Below are positions 1 through 6,158 of a stretch of DNA of 22,926 nt, piece by piece. Source of the DNA: a virus; IMG/VR virus record IMGVR_UViG_3300046008_001259, positions 1 to 22,926 of that record. One strand, given 5' to 3'. Position 1 is the stretch's first letter. Each line of letters opens with the position of its first letter. A program made the position numbers and the translations under genes. The notes under the pieces are model-generated. The model was not told the DNA's origin. It searched no databases and saw only the letters and a program-made list of their open reading frames with translations.

Positions 1-913
1 AATCTTTTACTTGCTCTAATATATATTCTTTTTCTTGATCATCCAACATCGGATTACTCAAATTCATAATCTTATGAGCTTTTCTTAAATTGTCAAAATT
101 TTCTAATGCTCTACAGTATATAACATGTTCCTGGAATTTAGCAGCACATATTTCATATATTTCGTCTAGAGTAATTCTACCTTCACCCATCACTTCAGGG
201 AAGTATTTTTCAAATTTATTTTGTCCTAATCCTTTTACACCACCTACTTTATCAGATTTATCTCCCATTAACGTTTTGTAGATGAGGAAGTTGTGTGGGT
301 GAACACCATATTTTATTTTAACATCTTTAGATGTAATAAATTCTTTCTCTACAGATCGATACATTAAAATATTATCATCTACTAACTGAAGGAAATCGTT
401 GTCTGCAGATACTAAATATACTTTATTTTTCTTATTTTTAGTAAGATCTTTACTTAAATAAGCTATAATATCATCTGCTTCAACTCCATCAATAGATAAA
501 AGTTTAATTGGTAAACATTGCAGATAATGAATTAAGTGAATAATTTGATCTGTTTTAGATTCATTTTCTTTTTCAACACTATCAAATGAATTTTTGTTAA
601 CTCGATTAACATTTCTTCCTGATTTGTATTCGGGAAGTAAATTCTTCCTGTTTATAGAAGAACCTACTCCATCAAATACAATATAAATTGATGTTGGTTT
701 TAATTGTTTAACTAAAGATCCTAATGAACGTAAAAATCCACCTAAACCTCCTATGTGGGTACCCTCCGCATTTATATAATTTAATACTGCAAAGTTTCTT
801 AAAAATAGATTTAAACCATCTACTATTAGAATTCTTTCTCCAGTTTCTTCGGGGATTGGTACTATATCTTCTTTGATTTCATCAAGAAGTTTAAGTAAAT
901 CTTTATTGTTCAT
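1..913 (-). CDS. FEN/RNase H-type 5'-3' exonuclease, C-terminus cut by window edge
   Basis: Translating the minus strand from the ATG at 913 gives about 304 residues open to the left edge. It has the motifs of the phage RNase H/FEN-1/PolI-5'-nuclease family in order: ILIVDGLNLF near residue 28 (first metal-binding Asp), IVFDG followed by LLPEYKSGR, VEADDIIAYL, VSADNDFLQL, and the helix-three-turn-helix element GDKSDKVGGVKGLG. Family knowledge: such enzymes remove RNA primers and flaps from lagging-strand DNA using two metal ions. T4 RNase H is 305 aa, so only a few residues may be missing. The start lies 3 bases after the recombinase stop, so the two genes are probably co-transcribed and translationally coupled. 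It follows gp32-like and UvsX-like genes, matching a lagging-strand/recombination role. The family call is firm; whether it is called RNase H or 5'-3' exonuclease is a matter of naming. Confidence 0.9.
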   Translation of the reverse strand, partial: MNNKDLLKLLDEIKEDIVPIPEETGERILIVDGLNLFLRNFAVLNYINAEGTHIGGLGGFLRSLGSLVKQLKPTSIYIVFDGVGSSINRKNLLPEYKSGRNVNRVNKNSFDSVEKENESKTDQIIHLIHYLQCLPIKLLSIDGVEADDIIAYLSKDLTKNKKNKVYLVSADNDFLQLVDDNILMYRSVEKEFITSKDVKIKYGVHPHNFLIYKTLMGDKSDKVGGVKGLGQNKFEKYFPEVMGEGRITLDEIYEICAAKFQEHVIYCRALENFDNLRKAHKIMNLSNPMLDDQEKEYILEQVKD

Positions 914-916
914 ATT

Positions 917-2005
917 TTAATCTTCTGATTCTACAATATCAGTAATGTCTGCTTTTTCGTTCCATTCACTGTTATCTTCTACAGTTTTGTAATTACCTTC
1001 TCCTAATATACTAGCCCATTCATGTGAATGTTCTTTTTTATATTTAGCAACTTCTTTAGGATCATCAGGTATAAAACCATGTACTGTACTGATAACTGTG
1101 TTTTTTGTAGTGATTCCATTTACGTGATTTTTATCACAAGCAACTTTAGTTCTTAAAGCAAATTCTACATCTTTACCTTCTTTTTGTGCTTTAATTTTTG
1201 ATGTACCACTGTTAGTGACATTACCAAAAGTTAAACATAATGAAGCATCATAATAGAATGTATTACCACCTTTATTAGTCATTCTCGGTTGTGAGAATAC
1301 GTTTTCAGCTGGTGCTACTCCAGTTTTATTGATAATTAAGAATGTATTTGTATATTTACTTTCTTCTTTTCTAGATAAAATGATTCGTTGATTGATAAAA
1401 TTACCAAATTGAGTTGCAATTGCTCCTGCATTCCACATTGGATTATTTTTACCTTGATCAATACTCATTCTACATGCAATTGAACCTACTGAGTCCCATA
1501 AGAATAATAAGTCATATGGTAAGTTTCCTTTTGCTTGTTCATCTAAAATATCAATAATAAAGTCAGCTACATCTTCAATTGAATTTAATTTTCCTCTATC
1601 TTTATAAATAAAGAATCCATCATAATCAACTAAATTACCATCTTTGTCTTTTATTTCATTCATTTCAAAACCCATTGTTTGCCAATGCTCCCAACTGTGT
1701 TTCATTTCAGTAATAATAAGAACAGGTAATACACCCATTTTCTGAGCTGATACTGCTGCTTCTATAGATGTGGTAGTTTTTCCAGTATTACTACCACCAC
1801 GTACTATATTAATATGGCCCATAGCTATTCCTGGAATCGACAATGCTTCTTGCATTGCAGGTGAAAAAGGAATCCATTTTTGTTCTTTGAACTTTACATT
1901 TCCGCCTAATGATTTCTTCTCTTTGAATTTATTTAAATCAAATTTTGATTTTAATTCTTTAGAGACTGCTTCCATTAACGAATCTTTGTCGTTTGATTTA
2001 GCCAT
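917..2005 (-). CDS. uvsX: UvsX/RecA-like recombinase
   Basis: This 362-aa protein is a RecA-fold strand-exchange ATPase. A Walker A loop GGSNTGKT is at residues 70-77 and a Walker B-like strand LLFLWDS at 167-172. A sequence around residues 95-110 (LIITEMKHSWEHW) precedes the catalytic region, and a Gly/Asn-rich stretch near 240-250 is in the usual place of the DNA-binding L2 loop. Family knowledge: T4 UvsX (about 390 aa) polymerises on single-stranded DNA, displaces gp32 with mediator help, and drives recombination-dependent replication. It lies between a gp32-like gene (15-base gap) and a 5'-3' exonuclease (3-base gap), which supports UvsX over a host-type RecA. The C-terminus is acidic (ITDIVESED). 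The leader before the ATG is A-rich with no clear Shine-Dalgarno. No mediator (UvsY) gene is visible in the window. Confidence 0.9.
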   Translation of the reverse strand: MAKSNDKDSLMEAVSKELKSKFDLNKFKEKKSLGGNVKFKEQKWIPFSPAMQEALSIPGIAMGHINIVRGGSNTGKTTTSIEAAVSAQKMGVLPVLIITEMKHSWEHWQTMGFEMNEIKDKDGNLVDYDGFFIYKDRGKLNSIEDVADFIIDILDEQAKGNLPYDLLFLWDSVGSIACRMSIDQGKNNPMWNAGAIATQFGNFINQRIILSRKEESKYTNTFLIINKTGVAPAENVFSQPRMTNKGGNTFYYDASLCLTFGNVTNSGTSKIKAQKEGKDVEFALRTKVACDKNHVNGITTKNTVISTVHGFIPDDPKEVAKYKKEHSHEWASILGEGNYKTVEDNSEWNEKADITDIVESED

Positions 2006-2020
2006 TTTAGTTTTGGATTT

Positions 2021-2875
2021 TTAGTCTTCGTTTTCAAATAAAGCATCAAATTTATCTGCTTTAGATGTTTTGGCTGGGACTTTTAGTTCGTAATTTGATT
2101 TTTTAGGTGAAGTAGATTTTTCATCTTCCCAAGGTAAGTCATTTTTAACTGCTGTTTTGGTTAATGTTTCTTCCTCCTCAACTTCTTCAACTTCTTCAGT
2201 TGCATCTTCTGGGTTTAACCAATTTTGGAGTAATTCCTTCATTTTGTCAAATTCAATTTTACGTTGTAATTCTAAGATATCAGGTTGTTCTTCTAACCAT
2301 AATTCAATATCATTTTTACTTGCGCTTAATGGAGATGTTTTTGGTTTAATACGAATTGATGATTTTAATCCTTGGCGTCCACCAATATCACCTATTACTG
2401 TTTCAACAGTAAAATCACGACCTTCATTTATATCAGTATAATCACCATAATCTTCATCATCCGCGATTCCTAATAATTGCATATAAATTTCTTTACCAAA
2501 TTCCCAAAGACGAACACCTTTGTCTTCTTCACCTCTTACAATTACTGGGGCAAATACTCTCATTTTTGGTTCTAATTTCTTAGATAGCTTCCAATTTTCT
2601 TTGTCGTTTGTTTTTTGTAATTGTTTTGCGAATTCAACAATTGGATCTTTTTCACCCCAATTTGTAAGTGCATACATAGGGAATTTTGACATACCATAAT
2701 GTACGAATACTTCTTTGAACGGATTAGTTTTGTCTAATTTTGATGGAACAATTCGGATTTGAAATTTACCCTCTTGTTTTGGTTTCCATAAAGACTTTGT
2801 ATAGTCTATTTTTTCTTTTGATTTGCCCTGCGACTGTAAGGCACCCAGTTTGTTTTTGATTGATTTTAAATCCAT
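2021..2875 (-). CDS. gp32-like single-stranded DNA-binding protein
   Basis: This 284-aa protein matches the layout of phage gp32. It has a basic N-terminus (residues 1-33, rich in Lys) that in the family mediates cooperative binding. The OB-fold core spans about 35-215 (KFQIRIVPS, FVHYGMSKFPMYAL, MRVFAPVIVRG, VRLWEFGKEIYMQLLGI). A Glu-rich linker at 221-237 and an acidic end (FDALFENED) follow; in T4 this part docks partner replication proteins. T4 gp32 is 301 aa. The protein contains no cysteine, so the zinc-binding subdomain of T4 gp32 cannot exist in the same form. It would coat single-stranded DNA for the polymerase, UvsX-like protein and exonuclease encoded beside it. The 127-base gap upstream may hold its promoter. 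Confidence 0.88.
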   Translation of the reverse strand: MDLKSIKNKLGALQSQGKSKEKIDYTKSLWKPKQEGKFQIRIVPSKLDKTNPFKEVFVHYGMSKFPMYALTNWGEKDPIVEFAKQLQKTNDKENWKLSKKLEPKMRVFAPVIVRGEEDKGVRLWEFGKEIYMQLLGIADDEDYGDYTDINEGRDFTVETVIGDIGGRQGLKSSIRIKPKTSPLSASKNDIELWLEEQPDILELQRKIEFDKMKELLQNWLNPEDATEEVEEVEEEETLTKTAVKNDLPWEDEKSTSPKKSNYELKVPAKTSKADKFDALFENED

Positions 2876-2931
2876 CTTCTATTTGTTTTTATTGGTTACT
2901 ATTTAAATATACTACTTGTTTTTTTGTAGGC

Positions 2932-2939
2932 CAAATTTA
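2932..2939 (-). promoter_or_regulatory. possible Bacteroidota-type -7 box upstream of gp32-like gene
   Basis: In the 127-base gap between the 152-aa gene and the gp32-like gene, the coding strand reads TAAATTTG, fitting the published Bacteroidota -7 consensus TAnnTTTG. No convincing -33 TTTG box sits about 19 bases upstream, so this is only a candidate. The gap also holds AT-rich sequence and short self-complementary pieces (AGCT repeats) without a terminator-like stem. Confidence 0.25.
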
Positions 2940-2992
2940 GCTATCAAAGCTCTCGAATGCCTTTTTGTTTATAGTGTTGTACTAGTTATATG

Positions 2993-3002
2993 TTATAAAT
3001 AT
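2993..3002 (-). promoter_or_regulatory. copy of the ATATTTATAA element after the 152-aa gene
   Basis: The coding strand reads ATATTTATAAC immediately after the stop codon of the 152-aa gene, 117 bases before the gp32-like ATG. It matches the element found upstream of the late genes, but the spacing to the next start is much longer. It could give the gp32-like gene a late promoter, or it may be a chance match in AT-rich DNA. Confidence 0.3.
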
Positions 3003-3461
3003 TTAGAGATCTACGATCTTATAGATTTTGGTATTCAATTGTTTAACGTCTCCGTGTTGAGTTAGCAATACACAATTTTTATAATGTTGCCAGTCTATAC
3101 GATAAGATGGATCAACAACACCATTGTTTAATTTTTTAATTAAATCATTAAGTGCGTTTATTGTATATAAAGTATTTGATTCTTTTTTACGATGAACTAA
3201 TATTGTGTTTGAAGGAATATTGTCTACATTACCTTGTTCTATGTTGTAGGTGATAACGTATTCATTTGTACTCTTAACAAAAAGTACAAACATTTTCTTA
3301 TACATAATTGTATAAGTAGTTGATAAATGAATAATTAGTTCATCTAATGAGTTCTGCTGTGTAAACGTAGCATATAGTCTGTTATTCATAAAGTCACCAT
3401 CAGTTGTAAAGTCGTACTGATTATAAATATCGACTGGTGATTCAAACGCGATTTGTTCCAT
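3003..3461 (-). CDS. hypothetical protein, 152 aa, downstream of DNA polymerase
   Basis: I do not recognise a family. The predicted product is a small soluble mixed alpha/beta protein without signal peptide, membrane segment or obvious catalytic motif. The middle contains a hydrophobic beta stretch (MFVLFVKSTNEYVITYNI, about residues 57-74). The C-terminal half has a helix followed by beta strands ending in a basic/hydrophobic tail. The start codon lies 3 bases after the polymerase stop, so the two are almost surely one transcript and probably translationally coupled. The placement between polymerase and gp32-like gene suggests a replication accessory role; that is inference from position only. 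Confidence 0.75.
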   Translation of the reverse strand: MEQIAFESPVDIYNQYDFTTDGDFMNNRLYATFTQQNSLDELIIHLSTTYTIMYKKMFVLFVKSTNEYVITYNIEQGNVDNIPSNTILVHRKKESNTLYTINALNDLIKKLNNGVVDPSYRIDWQHYKNCVLLTQHGDVKQLNTKIYKIVDL

Positions 3462-3464
3462 ATA

Positions 3465-4739
3465 TTATTTCATATTACCATAATTATGGCCCTTAGTAGT
3501 TTTTGTTTTTAAATTATATTTTGTAAATATTTGTTGTATTTCTTCTAATATACTATCATTTTCTGCGTAGTCAAGCAATATTGAATCATAAGTGTAAAGT
3601 ACTATATTTGTTGTTTTACCTTTTAACAATTTAATTATATCCCACAATATCAGTACATTTGTTGATGTTTCTAGATTTTGTAATGTATAGTTAAATAATT
3701 TTTGGGGATTCATGTCTTTTATTTTATTTGTAAGTTTATGTCCTGAAATTGGGCATTCTATAAATCCATTTGTTTTAAATTCATTCCATAATTTATCTAT
3801 GTGTTTTTGTATTAGTTGAAAGTATTCTATATGTTGATACTCTTTATATACACCCCCATACAACTGTTTAAACATTAATATTTTTGCTTCACTTACTTCA
3901 ATATTCGCTTCTTTAGCAAAGTATTGATATGGTGTTTCTCCATTAAAGTCATAATTTACTAAGTGACTAGCAAGTACTGGATGGTATGCACTTATATCTA
4001 TTTCAACAAAGCAATCGTTTTCTGGTATAAATGCTTCTCTACATCCATCATCCTTTTTTAATGCTGCAAAATTGATGCCGTTAAAGCTATTGGAAGGCCT
4101 TCCGGTTGCAGTATATAAATTATATTGTGTGTATATTGTATTACCTTGTATAGAAAATAATTCATTGTTTGGTTTAAAAAATTGATTAAATACATCTTTA
4201 TTTATTTTAATTCCATTTCTCTCAATTGCAGAGAATATGTTTGTTAATTTAGTACAAAACTTTACATTGCCAACCTCAACACAATATTTTTTTACATTAT
4301 TATACACTATTTCACACTTTTCATAATGCTTAACTAAAGGTATAATTGTATTTATATCATCTCTGTCACCATGTCTTTGATAAAAAAAGTCATAAGCAGG
4401 AGTGTTTGGCTCAGTAAACTCAGGTGTATTAAATGATATGTCTATTACATTCTTTACAGGAAAAGCATATATAAATGTTTTTCTATCTCGCACATATATT
4501 TCATTATATGATGCTAGTAAACGGTTAATAAACGTTTTCTTCAACGTTAAGGCTTCAGTATGGTAAAGACATATTATATAGCCTTTATCGTTGTTTAACG
4601 GTTTAATATACAGTAAAGACACATAATTAAATGATGGATGAACGTTGTCATTAAAATATATTGGTTCTACAAATACTTTATCATATCCTTTATTGAATAA
4701 TTCTTCTAATTGTTCATTAGTTTCGACAATGTAAAACAT
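3465..4739 (-). CDS. compact family A DNA polymerase
   Basis: This 424-aa protein carries the palm and fingers of family A (Pol I-like) DNA polymerases. TATGRPSNSFNGINFAAL (about 210-227) corresponds to the TxTGRxSS...NLQNIP region. Motif A is EIDISAYHPVLASHL with catalytic Asp248. The O-helix is AKILMFKQLYGG, with Lys286-x3-Phe290-x3-Tyr294-Gly. Motif C is YTYDSILLD with Asp385. The Arg that normally lies four residues before the O-helix Lys is Val282 here. The N-terminal 170 residues show no clear 3'-5' exonuclease ExoI motif, and the protein is much shorter than Pol I or T7 polymerase. It begins just after a strong terminator and heads the replication block. A weak AAAGG precedes the ATG. 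It likely replicates the phage genome or fills gaps; which of these is not decided by the sequence. Confidence 0.85.
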   Translation of the reverse strand: MFYIVETNEQLEELFNKGYDKVFVEPIYFNDNVHPSFNYVSLLYIKPLNNDKGYIICLYHTEALTLKKTFINRLLASYNEIYVRDRKTFIYAFPVKNVIDISFNTPEFTEPNTPAYDFFYQRHGDRDDINTIIPLVKHYEKCEIVYNNVKKYCVEVGNVKFCTKLTNIFSAIERNGIKINKDVFNQFFKPNNELFSIQGNTIYTQYNLYTATGRPSNSFNGINFAALKKDDGCREAFIPENDCFVEIDISAYHPVLASHLVNYDFNGETPYQYFAKEANIEVSEAKILMFKQLYGGVYKEYQHIEYFQLIQKHIDKLWNEFKTNGFIECPISGHKLTNKIKDMNPQKLFNYTLQNLETSTNVLILWDIIKLLKGKTTNIVLYTYDSILLDYAENDSILEEIQQIFTKYNLKTKTTKGHNYGNMK

Positions 4740-4753
4740 AACCTTTATTTTTG

Positions 4754-4771
4754 ATTAAATATATTAAATAT
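4754..4771. repeat. tandem 9-mer ATTAAATAT x2 in polymerase leader
   Basis: Two perfect adjacent copies of ATTAAATAT lie 15 to 32 bases upstream of the polymerase ATG, in the only spacer between the late block terminator and the polymerase gene. The position is right for a promoter of the replication block, but no defined -10/-35 pair can be named. Confidence 0.4.
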
Positions 4772-4784
4772 ATTTTTGGTATCC

Positions 4785-4832
4785 TAACTTAAAAAGTAAA
4801 AGCACCCTAGATAGCGAGTCGTCGGGTGCTTT
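4785..4832 (-). terminator. factor-independent terminator ending the late block
   Basis: On the minus strand a 9-bp perfect stem AAAGCACCC/GGGTGCTTT (4824-4832 and 4799-4807) encloses a 16-base loop and is followed by TTTTACTTTTTAAG. It lies between the 211-aa gene and the polymerase gene and separates the late virion block from the replication block. On the plus strand the stem is not followed by a T run, so it works in the direction of the genes. Confidence 0.85.
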
Positions 4833-4849
4833 CATAGCCGAAGCTATAA
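4832..4849 (-). other. UUCG-capped RNA hairpin just before the terminator
   Basis: The minus-strand transcript reads TTATAGC-TTCG-GCTATGA: a stem of up to 7 bp (one G-T wobble) closed by C(UUCG)G, the extra-stable tetraloop class. It touches the terminator stem at one base. Such hairpins often protect phage mRNA 3' ends or help termination; the role here is inferred. Confidence 0.7.
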
Positions 4850-4869
4850 CGGTCCTAATCCGTATGTCT

Positions 4870-5505
4870 TTATTCTACTCCAGCACCTATAATATTTCCT
4901 ATTTTACTATATGCCTGGGTTAGATTTATTAAATTTTCATTTTCCCCTTTATCTAATTTTTTTAATTTAACTAAATCATTTAAAATTAAAAAGAATAAAT
5001 CCTCAAATTCATCACTGTATAATACGTCTTTAGGATTTTGTTTAGCTATATCCCACATTTTTTGCCCTAATTCTGTGCAAAATTGAACTATATCTTCTAA
5101 TTTCCACTTTTCAGTATAAAATTCCTCAGGATTATTCATTAATAAATTTTTAATATTAAATTTTTTATATTGTAAATATTCTTTATTTAATTTTTCTAAC
5201 TTATTTAATACTGATACAGGTAATTCTTTATTTAATGAAGTTGCTTGGACCATTCCAAATGGCACTTCAATTTCTTTTTTACTATCTAATAATTTTATTT
5301 TATATGTTTTATTATTGTCGTTAATATCAATAATGGTCCCAGCACCATATTTAATTACGGCTACATTAGATCCAATATCTATACCTTTTGAAGTATCATT
5401 TGGATCAAAATTTTCTATAGAATTTAATAAATTATCTAAATAATCTTCTGATATTATTTTACGAATTTCTTCTTTGATGATTTGTTTTAATTCTGATTTT
5501 TTCAT
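4870..5505 (-). CDS. 211-aa protein with N-terminal amphipathic helix and SH3/KOW-like segment
   Basis: The function is not recognised. The N-terminus (MKKSELKQIIKEEIRKIISE) is a highly charged amphipathic helix of a kind I recall at the ends of many otherwise unrelated proteins of marine and freshwater T4-like phages. About residues 45-85 (GSNVAVIKYGAGTIIDI followed by KTYKIKLLDSKKEIEVPF) look like a five-strand SH3/KOW-type barrel that binds nucleic acid or protein. The rest is helical (LNKLEKLNKEYLQYKK, then LEDIVQFCTELGQKMWDIAKQ). It is the last gene of the late block, starting 6 bases after the 214-aa gene stop and followed directly by the hairpins and terminator. Position suggests a virion or assembly protein. 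Confidence 0.7.
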   Translation of the reverse strand: MKKSELKQIIKEEIRKIISEDYLDNLLNSIENFDPNDTSKGIDIGSNVAVIKYGAGTIIDINDNNKTYKIKLLDSKKEIEVPFGMVQATSLNKELPVSVLNKLEKLNKEYLQYKKFNIKNLLMNNPEEFYTEKWKLEDIVQFCTELGQKMWDIAKQNPKDVLYSDEFEDLFFLILNDLVKLKKLDKGENENLINLTQAYSKIGNIIGAGVE

Positions 5506-5511
5506 GTTATT

Positions 5512-6156
5512 TTATTTATAGTATTTAGTAAAATCCATTTTTAAATATTCTGCTAACATTGGTAATTTTTGTCTTACTGATGTTAATTCTGTTATGTTTT
5601 TATTTGTTTTATATACTTGCTCTCTTTCACCTGTTAGTTGCCAAGGTAAGTAAAAAGGAATATATAATGAATATTCTATTTGAGAATCTTGTGATACTAA
5701 TTTATCATATGTTTCTTTACTTATTTCTAAGTATATTATTTCATTTGCTTTTTTACAAAAATATCTTCTAAATTCTGTGTTTTGATAGTCTTGTTGTGTT
5801 GGTAAGGTAGCTGAGAATGGAGGAAGAAAAATTGTTTGTAAAGGATCTATACCTTTTAATTTTAAATATTCTGAAATATTTACTAATCCACTATAATCTA
5901 CTCCAACTGGATCAGGATCTTTAGTAAATAAAGCTATAGCTGATGTTTTTCTTTCAGATAAAGTATTATCTTCATTATAAATTATTTTTACTAGTTTTTG
6001 GGTAGGAGTGTCTTGTGGGGTTTTTCCTGTAAAGTATTCCTCTTTGGAATTTTTCCAGTAATTTCCCTTATACTCTTCTTTAGTATCAGCATACATGAAT
6101 TCTCCCCCATTAGTATTTAAATTTGATGTTATTTGAGATAAAGGATAATATGACAT
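5512..6156 (-). CDS. hypothetical baseplate/tail-region structural protein, 214 aa
   Basis: No function is recognised with certainty. The N-terminal part (TNGGEFMYADTKEEYKGNYW, then YFTGKTPQDTPTQKLVKI) resembles a GGEF-x-Y...Y-x-G-x-Y...TGKTP pattern that I recall from tail-region structural proteins of T4-like environmental phages. No signal peptide or transmembrane segment is visible. The C-terminal half contains aromatic strands (YSLYIPFYLPWQLTG) and a short helical end. It starts 2 bases after the hub-amidase stop, so it belongs to the baseplate operon and is probably a virion component. Confidence 0.7.
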   Translation of the reverse strand: MSYYPLSQITSNLNTNGGEFMYADTKEEYKGNYWKNSKEEYFTGKTPQDTPTQKLVKIIYNEDNTLSERKTSAIALFTKDPDPVGVDYSGLVNISEYLKLKGIDPLQTIFLPPFSATLPTQQDYQNTEFRRYFCKKANEIIYLEISKETYDKLVSQDSQIEYSLYIPFYLPWQLTGEREQVYKTNKNITELTSVRQKLPMLAEYLKMDFTKYYK

Positions 6157-6158
6157 TT

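Noticed and set aside
1770-2024. Plus-strand open frame opposite the recombinase gene
   Set aside because: It is a shadow of the UvsX-like coding sequence; the minus-strand product has clear Walker motifs, and the plus-strand product has none.
4798-4869. tRNA or small structured RNA gene between the 211-aa gene and the polymerase gene
   Set aside because: No acceptor, D or T arm pattern can be drawn on either strand. The region is fully explained by one UUCG hairpin and one terminator hairpin.
5513-5520. T4-type late promoter TATAAATA before the 211-aa gene
   Set aside because: The eight bases are the last codons and stop of the 214-aa protein (Tyr-Lys-stop), and only seven bases separate them from the next ATG, so the match is probably coincidental.
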